A stretch of 60,973 nt of DNA, from the NCBI RefSeq assembly GCF_900185595.1, contig NZ_FYBH01000312.1, forward strand, positions 1 to 60,973, in the 5' to 3' direction. The position numbers and the translations under genes were made by a program. This document shows positions 18,179 through 27,334 of this stretch, piece by piece. This DNA comes from Calothrix rhizosoleniae SC01. Its GTDB lineage: Bacteria; Cyanobacteriota; Cyanobacteriia; Cyanobacteriales; Nostocaceae. The notes under the pieces are model-generated. The model had not been told where the DNA came from. It did no database searches and worked only from the letters and a program-made list of their open reading frames with translations. The first letter of the stretch is position 1, and every line of letters begins with the position of its first letter.

Positions 18179-18575
18179 AATATTTTGACCCTGTGATTTA
18201 ATGTATCTCTTTCTATAAATGTCTTCCATGCGAAGCATCTGGTTTTCGTATTTTCACTGGCAAAAAAAGACACTATGTTAACTGTCTATAAATAAGTACT
18301 AATAAAAACTTATTCTGACGTGACATTGCAGTTAAAAAACAAGGACAAAATAAAATTCGTCACATGGTGGTATATTATTCTGAATTTAGTATGGGCGCTT
18401 ACTGATACAGTGCGATAAGTCTTCTTGCTTGACGCAGAGCGTATCACACGTCAAGAAGAGACGGGGAGACGCACCAGACACCGATGTGGTGGGGCTTGAA
18501 CCGCCCACCAATCGGGAGCCATCAAATCGCAGATTTTGATGGGGGGACTCAGACCCTTGGGACTTATCGCCCCGG

Positions 18576-18624
18576 ACACTGGGCTTGGGACACATCCTGC
18601 TCCGCGTCCCCGCGTCATCCGGTT
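18576..18624 (+). repeat. GGGCTTGGGACACATCC repeat, copy 1
   Basis: It matches 24765-24820 in sequence (ACACTGGGCTTGGGACACAT, then GCTCCGC and ATCCGGTT). The surrounding spacer 18179-18828 has several GC-richer blocks (18440-18560) but no gene that I can support. Confidence 0.6.
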
Positions 18625-18828
18625 GACAATCAAGACAGTCAGCACAATAATCTGTTATTTTCACTACAAAATTAGATGCGTTTACCCTGATTTATCTGCA
18701 AGTCCCTTATGGGATAATAAGCTAGAATACTTAGAGTTTCAGAGTATAGAATTAGAGGTAAGGTAAACAGTCGCTACTAAGAATGTTTATCCCTCATAAT
18801 CAAGATTTAAAATCAGTAAGTTGTGCCA

Positions 18829-19746
18829 ATGATATCAACAACATCAGCATCTACCCTTACCATTAGTAACATTGGTGGCAGAGTTTGTGAATATATTTGG
18901 AACTGGCAAGGGAAACAGTTCAAAATCGCTTATGAAACCAGAGGGTCAGGGCAACCAGTATTATTATTACCTGCCTTTAGTAGCGTTTCTACCCGTGGAG
19001 AAATGGCAGGAATTGCAGGAATGCTTTCATCTCAATTTCAAGTATTGGCATTTGATTGGTTAGGTTTTGGTGAGTCAGAACGTCCCAATTTAGATTACAA
19101 TCCTGCTCTTTACCAACAATTACTGGAGGACTTTGTCAAATCTATCTTTAATGTTCCAATTATCATCATTGCAGCAGGTCATGCAACAGGCTATGCTACC
19201 AAATTAGCATCAAAAATTCCCAATCTTGTTACTAAAATAATTTTAATCGCTCCTACTTGGCGTGGTCCTTTGCGGGTAATGGGCGTACCATCACAGATAA
19301 GAAGCATGGTAAAGCAGATGGTTTACTCTCCAGGTATGGGGCAAATACTCTATCAGTTAAATACTACCTCTGGTTTCTTACGCTTTATGTATAGCCGACA
19401 TGTCTATGTAAATGAAAGTAAATTAACTCCAGAATTTATTACCCAAAAAAGACAAATTACCCAACAACCAGGAGCAAGATTTGCCCCTGCGGCTTTTGTA
19501 ACTGGAGGAATAGATCCTGTAGAAGAACGTACAGATTTAACTACTGATTTACAATCTTTATCTATTCCCAAATTAGTAATTATTTCTGAACAAGCCCCCC
19601 CTGCATCATTGGCAGAAATGCAAGCAATAGCTGCATTACCAGGGGTAGAGAAAGTTTGTCTTACTGGAACTTTGGGCATACATGAAGAATATTCAGCCAA
19701 TGTAGGTACAACAATTCTGAGTTTTCTGAGCTCACCCCACGGATAA
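18829..19746 (+). CDS. Alpha/beta hydrolase-fold protein lacking the usual nucleophile
   Basis: The 305-residue product has the fold's early strands (QPVLLLPAFSSVSTRGEMAG, VLAFDWLGFGESERPN) and a late histidine region (TGTLGIHEEYSA). At the nucleophile elbow it reads AAGHATGYATKLA, so the expected Ser of GxSxG is Ala (codon GCA). A GTG two codons upstream is an alternative start. Either the protein is a pseudoenzyme or its subfamily uses another mechanism; similar cyanobacterial proteins should be compared. It converges with the YdjM-like gene. Confidence 0.75.
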   Translation: MISTTSASTLTISNIGGRVCEYIWNWQGKQFKIAYETRGSGQPVLLLPAFSSVSTRGEMAGIAGMLSSQFQVLAFDWLGFGESERPNLDYNPALYQQLLEDFVKSIFNVPIIIIAAGHATGYATKLASKIPNLVTKIILIAPTWRGPLRVMGVPSQIRSMVKQMVYSPGMGQILYQLNTTSGFLRFMYSRHVYVNESKLTPEFITQKRQITQQPGARFAPAAFVTGGIDPVEERTDLTTDLQSLSIPKLVIISEQAPPASLAEMQAIAALPGVEKVCLTGTLGIHEEYSANVGTTILSFLSSPHG

Positions 19747-19787
19747 ATCATGGGGGCAACAACTCACTGCCTGAGTTTCGTTTCATT

Positions 19788-20375
19788 TCATGGGTTTGGG
19801 ATGTTTCCGCTTGCCCAAAGGTAACCGAAATAGAGCAAAAGATAGAGAATGTTCATCAGGATTAGTATGCTTTTGCCCCATTGCGATCGCGTCCGTCTAA
19901 AAATGAAGTAACTCGCTACCAAAACCAAAACCGTTTCAAGCCCTGCCCCCCACACTCCATAATGCTGCGGATCCCAGTAGGAAACGGGGCTTTCAAAGCG
20001 AAACTCACTGAAAGGCCAGAAATGACGGTGACCATCATCATGATGAAGTGGTAAGTCTTGGAGACAATGAAGAATGGTGCTAGCACAAAAGGCAGCAATG
20101 GCAGAACGTTTGTAATAAAGAGCAAGACTTAAGCCAATGAGGGCCAGGGGAATGGAGTTGAACAGGTCGAAGATGTTTTGCCAGTGAGGTAAAAAGTAGA
20201 GAGTGCCCCAGATTTCGCTGTCAGGTCGCCCTTGGATGATGCGAGTCCAAATGTAGAACCAAAACATGGCAGCATCAGGCACAAATGCCCCTAACATGAT
20301 GGGTGAAGTCCACTTGGGGCGATGGCGGTGTCCGAGGATACCCAAATTAAGGATAATGTGACCTGGTGTTTGCAT
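19788..20375 (-). CDS. YdjM/DUF457-like putative membrane metal-dependent hydrolase
   Basis: The product starts MQTPGHIILNLGILGHRHRP and has several hydrophobic helices plus metal-ligand-like residues: H6, PDAAMFWF, HCLQDLPLHHDDGHRHF. This layout fits the membrane-bound putative hydrolases of the YdjM (PF04307)-type. The start at 20375 is preferred over 20405 because it begins with the conserved TPGHI motif. Only about 22 bases upstream, the native sequence ends at a duplicated DUF4351 fragment, so the original promoter region may have been displaced. Confidence 0.65.
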   Translation of the reverse strand: MQTPGHIILNLGILGHRHRPKWTSPIMLGAFVPDAAMFWFYIWTRIIQGRPDSEIWGTLYFLPHWQNIFDLFNSIPLALIGLSLALYYKRSAIAAFCASTILHCLQDLPLHHDDGHRHFWPFSEFRFESPVSYWDPQHYGVWGAGLETVLVLVASYFIFRRTRSQWGKSILILMNILYLLLYFGYLWASGNIPNP

Positions 20376-20397
20376 AAAGGGCGATGTAATGGGATAG

Positions 20398-20530
20398 TTG
20401 AGCACGTGTGAGTATTGTCTACGGAACAGTTGGAGGCTTTGGGGGAGGAATTTTTCAGTTTTTCTAATAAATCTGATTTAGAGGCTTGGCTTAAGGAAAA
20501 TACAAGCAGCTAAATAAAAACAGTTATATA
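20398..20530 (+). repeat. Duplicated 3' fragment of the DUF4351-like gene
   Basis: It is a 133-bp near-identical copy of 17273-17405, with a stop (TGA for CGA) at its beginning but TGG where the source has TGA. It is wedged between the methyltransferase 3' end and the YdjM-like 5' end and is non-coding. Confidence 0.8.
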
Positions 20531-20537
20531 CAAAAAA

Positions 20538-21404
20538 TCATTCTTTTTTAGCGGTCACCATGAAGGAACGTCGCATTCCAGGTATTGAACGGGGTGTGAT
20601 TTGGACAGAATAACGTCCATAATTTGCTCTCATTTCTCCAGGTTGGATAACTGACGCATTCCACCCATAACAAGCAAATAATTCTTCTGGTTCGTCTGTG
20701 CCAAAACGCCAATTTTTACTAATTAATCCATTCTGACGTTGAGAGCCTATCTCCCACGATTTTACACTTATTAAATCTACACCCAAATAACTTCCTTTGA
20801 CACTGAAATCAGAAATTGTTTGCAGTAATGTATTTACCTCTTTTTCATCCAGATACATCAATAAACCTTCCATTAACCAAACTGTAGGTTCATTAGATTT
20901 ATATCCCTGATTTTTTAATAAATGCACCCAAGGTTTTTGCAAATCTGTGGCGATGGTCTGACGATGACATTTAGATGGAATATCCTTAAGAATTTCTTCT
21001 TTGCGAGACATGATTTCTGGTAAATCAATCTCGTATATACATATTTCAGGTGGTAAGGGCAGGCGATACGCCCTAGTATCATACCCCACCCCTAGAATTA
21101 CAATTTGACGTACCTCTGGTATTACAGATACCAGAAAATCATCGAAAAATTTAGTTCGCACTGCCACAAATTGGATGCGAAGGGTATTTGATTTCGGGTC
21201 TTTACCGTCTTGTTTGTCCCAATTATCCCTCAAAGACTGCATTTCCTTAAACCCAACTAACTGAGCAGCAAAAGGATCTTCAAAAAGTCGGTCAGTCCTT
21301 TCCGATTCAATAGCACGTTTAGCTGCCATTACTACTGCGGTACGACAGACATCATTTTTGATTTCTGGTATTTTTTCGGCTTTTGCTGCCAGTTCATTTT
21401 CCAT
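20538..21404 (-). CDS. Class I SAM-dependent methyltransferase (TIGR00027/LCM-like)
   Basis: The 288-residue product follows the TIGR00027/PF04072 pattern: DVCRTAVVMAAKRAIESERT, FEDPFAAQLVG, the SAM motif IVILGVGYDTRAYRL, the acidic YEIDLPEIMSRK and WLMEGLLMYLDEKEV. Such enzymes O-methylate small molecules or carboxyl groups; the substrate here is unknown. The ATG at 21404 gives the expected N-terminus. The gene stands alone. Confidence 0.85.
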   Translation of the reverse strand: MENELAAKAEKIPEIKNDVCRTAVVMAAKRAIESERTDRLFEDPFAAQLVGFKEMQSLRDNWDKQDGKDPKSNTLRIQFVAVRTKFFDDFLVSVIPEVRQIVILGVGYDTRAYRLPLPPEICIYEIDLPEIMSRKEEILKDIPSKCHRQTIATDLQKPWVHLLKNQGYKSNEPTVWLMEGLLMYLDEKEVNTLLQTISDFSVKGSYLGVDLISVKSWEIGSQRQNGLISKNWRFGTDEPEELFACYGWNASVIQPGEMRANYGRYSVQITPRSIPGMRRSFMVTAKKE

Positions 21405-21967
21405 AATTTACAATTTACTGCTTAATAACGGGCGCAATTATCATTGTCACAAAAAATCGGGATAAGCAATATTACATCAAAGTGCGATCGCCTCTTACAC
21501 CTGGATGGTCTAGCCAAGTTAAGCATTTCATCGACACGATTTGTAATACCGAAGGCGTTAGGTGGCAAACCCTTTGAAGGATCAAAAATACCAACAGTAA
21601 AGTTCCTGTTTAATAAACTTTGCCTCTATACTAAATACCTTTAACTCTGTTAATTGTGGTATCAAAACCTTTTTAATAGGTTCAAAAAAACACACATCAA
21701 AGAATCAAAATAAATATGACCCACAAAATCGATGGAATAATCTTGATTAATTCAATGACTATCTCTTTAGGCATAGGTTGTCTACTCTGTAAGAAGCATT
21801 AAATTTAAGCTGGGGCAATGTGCGCAAGATAGCTCAATTGAGAGGTTTTTTAGCACGCTTCGGAGAGGAGATCCAGGTATCAAGACCTTGTGTCCATCTA
21901 CTCCTCCCTAATAATCTTCCCAAACCTCAGTTTTCAGCTCATGCATACTCTTACAAGCCCCCTTCCT
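21405..21967. other. 560-bp spacer with no supported gene
   Basis: AT-rich, with one HIP1 site (about 21483) and short chance ORFs only. The promoter of the methyltransferase must lie at the left end. Confidence 0.4.
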
Positions 21968-22690
21968 TCATTTGTGGGTTTTCTCCTTTGCTCCCTGCTG
22001 CCTTCCCCTCTGCTTCTTCGGTGACTTGGATGGAAGCGGAGTGCCATCCCATGGACAATATTTCCAGGATATATGTGCAGGTTTGCCGTTAGGACATAAT
22101 CTTGGAACAAACAATGAATTGAGAGGAAATTCTATTACAGAATTGGGTTTGGTGGTATCAATTTTTCCGTCGAAAGAAATAATAAGTTTTCCTGCTTCAT
22201 ATGGTGAAACGATCTTTTTTCCAGACGAATCAACATTCTTAAATGTAAAGAACCACATTCCTTTACCAAGTTGACCTGCAAATTTTGACAAGAATGGTTT
22301 CATCTCTGTTAAGAAACGGCTGACATCGGCACTTTTCGTCGCTGATGCTAATTTTACAGATGTACCTTTAGAGTCGGTGTATGTAACTTTTAGCCCTCTT
22401 TGAACTTCAGCTTCAGAAGCAAACTTAAAATTACCGTTAGGTACAATCTCTGCTTTGACAACTGCAACTACAAGTACTGGTTGGGGAGGTAATCCCAACT
22501 GTTCTAATGGCAAATACCACGCCATATTTATAGAATTACTGTCTTGTTCAAATAGAATTGTTTCTTTGACTAACTCTTCAGTAGGTATTTCTGAAGCTGA
22601 ACGTCTTTCTATAGCACTTGCTGGGACTGCACCCAGTCCAAATAGGGTGAATGTCGCGATTGCCAGACTCAAACTCTTACTTTTAGACAT
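21968..22690 (-). CDS. Secreted protein with C-terminal CP-type cysteine pair
   Basis: A signal peptide (MSKSKSLSLAIATFTLFGLG, cleavage near ASA) is followed by about 190 residues without a family I recognise. Near the end is LCPNGKPAHISWKYCPWDGT, two cysteines in zinc-ribbon-like context. The last 15 residues (QRGRQQGAKEKTHK) are read from the G+A-rich GGGAGCAAAGGAG-type intergenic repeat, so the native stop was probably lost to repeat insertion. Confidence 0.7.
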   Translation of the reverse strand: MSKSKSLSLAIATFTLFGLGAVPASAIERRSASEIPTEELVKETILFEQDSNSINMAWYLPLEQLGLPPQPVLVVAVVKAEIVPNGNFKFASEAEVQRGLKVTYTDSKGTSVKLASATKSADVSRFLTEMKPFLSKFAGQLGKGMWFFTFKNVDSSGKKIVSPYEAGKLIISFDGKIDTTKPNSVIEFPLNSLFVPRLCPNGKPAHISWKYCPWDGTPLPSKSPKKQRGRQQGAKEKTHK

Positions 22691-22904
22691 CTGCTCCCAT
22701 CACCTACTTGCTTGTTGAAAATACTGGTATTATACAGACTTTCTCTGTATGGGGAGTAAAGCTCCAAAGTGAGATGAACTCTTTGAAAGTGCGATCGCCC
22801 TCCTACCTACCCCATCTTCACCTTTGGTACGACAGCGACAACCCAGACCCAAATATTTATTTACACGTGTCCTCGGACAGCGCGTATCTCGCCATATCCC
22901 CTCA

Positions 22905-22975
22905 ATGTCCGCCTGATTACTTATGAGATTGCCATCCATGCAAAAATCACCCAAACTCTTTCTCCTCCTGCTTCC
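22905..22975 (+). repeat. GTCCGCCTGATTACTT repeat, copy 1
   Basis: About 70 bp (ATGTCCGCCTGATTACTT ... ATGCAAAAATCACC ... CTCTTTCTCC) recurs at 27201-27272 with few changes. It is the only notable content of spacer 22691-23096 besides a HIP1 site. Confidence 0.75.
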
Positions 22976-23096
22976 TGACCCCTGTCCCCTTGCAGCCCTA
23001 ATGATAAGTATTTAACCGGACACGATATTACAGGAGTCTTACCCAAAAAAGTTTTTTCCTCATCCACAATCTCAAAATCCAAAATCCAAAATAGTG

Positions 23097-23390
23097 TTAT
23101 TCCTCGGCTTTTAACTCTAAGGAATCATCCTCTGTAGAGGAAGTGGTTAAAGGAAGAGAAGCAGAGGTTAGGGATGGTGAATTTAACTGGATTTGTTCAG
23201 TAGATGGTTCTAGAGTTGCACCCATACTATGGTGCAAATAGGAGCCAAATATTTTTTCATAATTAGAAGCAATCGCTAAAAAAGCACCACCTAAAATACA
23301 AATGGGTAGCGGTAAAGAAAATTGTTTTACCCAATCAAATAGTTGAGCCAGGGCAAAAAGTACTACAAAACAAGCAATCCAAACCCTCAT
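23097..23390 (-). CDS. Small membrane protein with acidic tail
   Basis: With the start at 23390 the product opens MRVWIACFVVLFALAQLFDW and has a second hydrophobic segment (PLPICILGGAFLAIASNYEK), so two membrane helices, then a Ser/Thr-rich tail ending DDSLELKAEE. This pattern is common among cyanobacterial hypothetical proteins; I do not recognise a named family. Heptamer-like GTTAGTT repeats (23484-23512) lie upstream. Confidence 0.6.
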   Translation of the reverse strand: MRVWIACFVVLFALAQLFDWVKQFSLPLPICILGGAFLAIASNYEKIFGSYLHHSMGATLEPSTEQIQLNSPSLTSASLPLTTSSTEDDSLELKAEE

Positions 23391-23483
23391 GTTCTTGCTC
23401 TCATTAAAATTCACAATTAGCCGATTTTATGCGGTTGGATCATATTGTATAGCAGTCGCCATTATGTTTAGGACGTTTTTCAG

Positions 23484-23645
23484 TTGTTAGTTGTTAGTTG
23501 TTAGTTGTTAGTTGGTGGTTGACAGTTTTTGAGTAGAACAATATTGTCCTAACCGATATGTCCATTGCTATATCAATCTTGCATCAATCTCATTGACACC
23601 TCCCACATTCCCCACACTCCCCACACTCCCCACACCTCCCACTCC
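23484..23645. repeat. GTTAGTT heptamers and CCCCACACT tandem repeats
   Basis: Five GTTAGTT units at 23484-23516 and about four CTCCCCACA units at 23608-23635 occupy the spacer upstream of the 357-residue ORF. Confidence 0.7.
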
Positions 23646-23675
23646 CTATTAATTGATGCCCTAGGGTGAGATTAT

Positions 23676-24749
23676 GTGATAATATCCCGTTCTATCCATA
23701 TTTATACCTTCCCAGCCGTGCAATCAACTGATAACATCAACGAAATAGCTGATGCCTTGCAACAGCCAGCAGATTTAAATTTTGAGTTACCCGATCCAGA
23801 AGATGAAGATATTCCGGAGCTGGAGTTTCTCCAACAAGTGGATATTGCATGGCAAGTGTGCGATCGCTTTGATTTGCAAACGGAAATCTGGCGAGGTAGA
23901 ATTTTACGGGCTGTCCGTGATCGAGAAAAGGTGGGAGGTGATGGACGAGGTACAGGTTTCCTTGGTTGGTTGAAGGAACGGGAAATTAGTAAAAGTCAGG
24001 CTTATGGTTGGATTCAACTGGCTAATAGTGCCGATACTTTGTTAGAAGAAGGTAAACTCCAACCAAGTGCCATTAAGAATTTCAGTAAGCGGGCTTTTGT
24101 GGAAACTGCTAAGGCTGTACCAGAGGTACAGGTAATGGTAAGTGAAGCTGCTGGAAAAGGCGATCGCATCACCAGAAGGGAAGTAAGACAAATCAATGAT
24201 GAATGGACGGCGATGACTTCGGATTTGTTACCACAGGAAGTGAAAGCTAAAGCTGCCGATAACACCCTTCCTACCCGTTATATTGCCCCATTGGTTAAAG
24301 AGCTGGAAAAGCTGCCAGAGTCCCATCAGGAGTCTTTACAGGGGGAATTAGAAATCAATCCTGATGTGGATACCCTCAAACAAGTCACCACAGAAGCTCG
24401 TAACTTAGCTAAGTATCTCAAAGCTTCAGCTCAAGTACAAGCTCTAGATAAACAAAGGGTAGATATTGAATCTGCCCTCATAGAAGCACAAAGGGTTGGT
24501 TGCTTAAATATAGCTGCGGATTTGGTCAATCAAGCCTCCCAGATGGAACAGATGATTGCTAAGTTATACATGACCTGGAAGCGTATTAGTAATTTAGCAG
24601 ATAGGTTATATGTTGATACTGGAGCCAGTACACCCAATTTGCGATCGCTCCTCGATTCCGTAGAACCCCTAGGTGGAGAAGTGATGGAATTACAAATAAG
24701 TGATGCGAGCGATCGCTCAATCCGTTTACAAATTCAAGAAACTGAATAA
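23676..24749 (+). CDS. Conserved-looking hypothetical, helical, DUF3102-like central segment
   Basis: The 357-residue product has an acidic N-terminus, then FLGWLKEREISKSQAYGWIQ, reminiscent of the DUF3102-type helix-turn-helix of plasmid and phage proteins, and a long helical C-terminal half (about residues 180-320) with Gln/Glu/Lys-rich heptads. A DNA-binding role is a guess from the KSQAYGWIQLA segment. The start is unsure: GTG at 23676 has AGGGTGAG upstream, GTG at 23718 gives a shorter product. It stands alone. Confidence 0.6.
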   Translation: MIISRSIHIYTFPAVQSTDNINEIADALQQPADLNFELPDPEDEDIPELEFLQQVDIAWQVCDRFDLQTEIWRGRILRAVRDREKVGGDGRGTGFLGWLKEREISKSQAYGWIQLANSADTLLEEGKLQPSAIKNFSKRAFVETAKAVPEVQVMVSEAAGKGDRITRREVRQINDEWTAMTSDLLPQEVKAKAADNTLPTRYIAPLVKELEKLPESHQESLQGELEINPDVDTLKQVTTEARNLAKYLKASAQVQALDKQRVDIESALIEAQRVGCLNIAADLVNQASQMEQMIAKLYMTWKRISNLADRLYVDTGASTPNLRSLLDSVEPLGGEVMELQISDASDRSIRLQIQETE

Positions 24750-24753
24750 TTGC

Positions 24754-24823
24754 TGAACCGGATGACACTGGGCTTGGGACACATCCCGCTCCGCATCCCC
24801 GTGTCCCTGCTTCATCCGGTTCA
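24754..24823. repeat. Nested palindrome, 70 bp, copy 2 of GGGCTTGGGACAC repeat
   Basis: The outer arms TGAACCGGATGA and TCATCCGGTTCA pair exactly over 12 bp; inside, GGGACAC pairs with GTGTCCC. It begins 4 bases after a stop codon and could act as a terminator-like or mobile palindromic unit. Confidence 0.7.
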
Positions 24824-25025
24824 TGTATAGGGTTTCTCCCCTGCTCCCTGCCCCCTGCCTTATCCAAACGATAATTTTTTACGCCTACCTAATTATTCTG
24901 GGGGTATCTTTGGTTTCCTCACAAATTCCTCAAGTTCTTCTGCTATGGGTAAGGTTAGAGTGGAATAAAGTCATTGTGATTACAAATGATTATTGATTCC
25001 CCAATATAAACAAGGGGGTAACCTA

Positions 25026-25520
25026 ATGAATCAAGTCCTAGTTACTGTTATAGATAGAAGCAGAGCAAGGTTCCTGATTTTAGAAGGGGCACAATTTCCT
25101 GAACATGAGTCTGGTCCAAATTTGCTCGAACAAAAAAATATATTGAATCCTATTCAGAAACTACAGGGTAAGGAATTGTGGGCAAATGTAAAACCTGGAC
25201 GCAATCAAGGTTCAGGAGGTAAGGCTCATGCCTATAATGATCGCCGTGAAAATCATGTGGTAGAGTTTGAACGCCGTTTCGCTCAGATGATTACCCGTGA
25301 AATTTTAGATTTCACTCAAAGCCTAAATATTCAACAAGTTTTGCTTGTAGCTGAACCAAAGATTTTAGGTATTGTTCGCCAAGAGGTAATTCCTGTACTA
25401 CCAAAAAATCTACAAATCCAAGATTTACCTAAAGATTTGTGTAACCATAAACCTTTAGAAATTCATGAGCATCTAGCTAGTTATAACCTCTTGCCAGTAC
25501 GCACAATCATCTCCAACTAA
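25026..25520 (+). CDS. Host attachment family protein
   Basis: The 164-residue product (MNQVLVTVIDRSRARFLILE ... DRRENHVVEFERRFAQMITR ... LLVAEPKILGIVRQEV) fits the PF10116 host-attachment family, named from a plant-associated bacterium and of uncertain biochemical role (related to release-factor-like folds). The internal ATG at 25026 is chosen because AGGGGG lies just upstream; the open frame itself starts at 24993. It is a single gene. Confidence 0.8.
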   Translation: MNQVLVTVIDRSRARFLILEGAQFPEHESGPNLLEQKNILNPIQKLQGKELWANVKPGRNQGSGGKAHAYNDRRENHVVEFERRFAQMITREILDFTQSLNIQQVLLVAEPKILGIVRQEVIPVLPKNLQIQDLPKDLCNHKPLEIHEHLASYNLLPVRTIISN

Positions 25521-25821
25521 TGCTCCTTGAGGACGGAGAGAACGTCAAAGAATATCTCCGAATAAAAGACCCCGATTAATAACCGGGGACAGGAGATTAT
25601 TCGCAATTTGATCTGTGCAAGAACGCATGAATGTACATAAGATACAAATTCTGTGACCATGAAAGTTGCCAAAATGCCTAAAAAATAATTAGTATGCTAT
25701 AAATAAATAAAACCCCAGCTTATAGCCAGGGTACTGCTCTACGCCTCAGCAAATAGCTGATTAGCTCCATCTTAGACTGATTAAGTCTGTAAAACTGCCA
25801 AAATGCCCCGTTTTTGCCAGG
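25521..25821. other. Spacer with two small hairpins
   Basis: CCCCG/CGGGG around a 9-base loop (25570-25588) may end the preceding transcript, though it lacks a T-run on the plus strand. A second, imperfect hairpin (ACCCCAGC...GCCAGGGT, about 25713-25733) precedes the TetR gene. Confidence 0.4.
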
Positions 25822-26457
25822 ATGAAAGAAGGAAAAAGTGAAAAAGTATCAGAATTATCTGATAACTTGTCTAAAGGCGAACAAACAAAAATTAAAATCC
25901 TCCAACAAGCAGCTGAACTGTTTAACCAAAAGGGTTATGCTGGTTCTTCCATGTCTGATATCATGCGAGTAACTGGATTAAAAAAGGGAGGTATTTACAA
26001 TCACTTTCAAAGCAAAGATGAATTAGCACTACAGGCTTTTGATTATGCGAATGCTTGTATTCAGGAACATTATAGAATTGCTTTGAAGGGTAAACGTCAT
26101 GCAATTGAACGTCTACATGCCATTGTTAATGCTTTTCGCAGTTATGCAGTCAATCCGCCAATTAAGGGAGGATGCCCCATACTCAATACTGCTATTGAAA
26201 GTGATGATGCTCATTCCGCATTGCGCGATCGCACTCAACAAGCAATGGATTCTTGGCGGCGCATGATTTGTCGTATTATTGAAATTGGCATTAAAAAAGG
26301 CGAACTGTGTCCAGATATTAATCCTGATGAAATGACAACTATTATGATCGCCACCGTTGAAGGTGCTGTAATGATGAGTAAGCTCTATGGAGATTCAATT
26401 CATTTGGAAAGAGTATTGAATCATCTCAGCCAATATCTAGAAAATCATCGGCTGTAA
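25822..26457 (+). CDS. TetR/AcrR family transcriptional regulator
   Basis: The 211-residue product has a TetR N-terminal DNA-binding domain (about residues 18-66: KILQQAAELFNQKGYAGSSM, SDIMRVTGLKKGGIYNHFQS) and an all-helical ligand domain with the GGCPILNTAIE motif seen in LmrA/YxaF-like subgroups. It probably represses itself and the glutathione S-transferase gene 76 bases downstream in response to an electrophile or similar ligand; that is inference from the pairing. Confidence 0.9.
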   Translation: MKEGKSEKVSELSDNLSKGEQTKIKILQQAAELFNQKGYAGSSMSDIMRVTGLKKGGIYNHFQSKDELALQAFDYANACIQEHYRIALKGKRHAIERLHAIVNAFRSYAVNPPIKGGCPILNTAIESDDAHSALRDRTQQAMDSWRRMICRIIEIGIKKGELCPDINPDEMTTIMIATVEGAVMMSKLYGDSIHLERVLNHLSQYLENHRL

Positions 26458-26533
26458 ACAATCACAATTTTTTTTGCCTATTTTCAGACCGCTTGATCTT
26501 TTTTTGAATTTCAAAATAGAGGATAAAGTATCA

Positions 26534-27196
26534 ATGTTGACCTTTTATTACAATCCCCTTTCCCCTAACGCTCGTCGGGTGTGGTTGACTTTATTGGAAA
26601 AAAGGATTGACTTTGAGCCAGTGGTAATGAAGTTGGATGGGGATCAAATGCAGCCGGAATTTTTGCAGGTAAATCCTTTTCATCACATTCCCGCCATTGT
26701 TGATGATGGTTTGCGAGTCATAGAGTCTCTGGCAATTATGGACTATTTAGAAGCCAAGTATCCCCAGCCATCACTGTTACCAAAAGAACCAGAAGCATTA
26801 GCAAAGGTACGCATGGCGCAGATGTTGACAGCAAATGAGCTATCTCCCCAAATTGTCCCCTTGATTTATACCAGTGAAGAATCCCCGAAAGTTATACAAG
26901 CAAAGCAAAATATAGATCAAGTATTAAAATTTTTCTCGGAACTCTTGGGAGATAATGCTTACATAGGTGGCGATCGCTTAACTTTAGGAGATATTGTTGC
27001 TGGCAATGGTGTGATATTACTAACCTATTTGGAAATTGATTTAAGTAATTATCCTACAATTAAAAGTTGGTGCGATCGCTTAATGGGGCGGGAGTCGTGG
27101 CAAAAAACAGCAATGAGTACAGAAGATTTTCAGCTATTCAGGCGGCGAGTGCGAGTATTAATTAGACAACGAATGCAAAGTATGAAAGAGAAGTAA
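26534..27196 (+). CDS. Glutathione S-transferase family protein
   Basis: The 220-residue product has the N-terminal thioredoxin-like domain (MLTFYYNPLSPNARRVWLTL; NPFHHIPAIVDDG; VIESLAIMDYLEAKYPQPSL) and the all-helical C-terminal domain (LTLGDIVAGNGVILLTYL). Ser9 in SPNARR is a plausible catalytic Ser. The internal ATG at 26534 matches the family start; the open frame begins 20 codons earlier. With the TetR gene upstream it suggests a small detoxification operon. Confidence 0.88.
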   Translation: MLTFYYNPLSPNARRVWLTLLEKRIDFEPVVMKLDGDQMQPEFLQVNPFHHIPAIVDDGLRVIESLAIMDYLEAKYPQPSLLPKEPEALAKVRMAQMLTANELSPQIVPLIYTSEESPKVIQAKQNIDQVLKFFSELLGDNAYIGGDRLTLGDIVAGNGVILLTYLEIDLSNYPTIKSWCDRLMGRESWQKTAMSTEDFQLFRRRVRVLIRQRMQSMKEK

Positions 27197-27200
27197 TATG

Positions 27201-27272
27201 ATGTCCGCCTGATTACTTGTGATATTACCATCTATGCAAAAATCACCAAAACTCTTTCTCCCCCCGCTCCCT
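27201..27272 (+). repeat. GTCCGCCTGATTACTT repeat, copy 2
   Basis: Near-identical to 22905-22975; begins 4 bases after the glutathione S-transferase stop. Confidence 0.75.
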
Positions 27273-27334
27273 GCTCCCTACTCCCTTTAGCTTGGGTCTG
27301 ATTATACCAGCCCAAGCCTTATCTCTAAGTTATC

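Noticed and set aside
18480-18600. tRNA-like stretch (GGGCTTGAACCGCCCACC)
   Set aside because: No cloverleaf or acceptor stem can be drawn; it is part of a dispersed GC-rich repeat block.
22708-22954. Overlapping short ORFs in the spacer after the secreted protein
   Set aside because: Both strands are open over a short repeat-containing region, with no ribosome-binding site and no recognisable motif.
25690-25740. Riboswitch-like leader before the TetR gene
   Set aside because: Only one imperfect hairpin can be drawn; there is no conserved core that I recognise.
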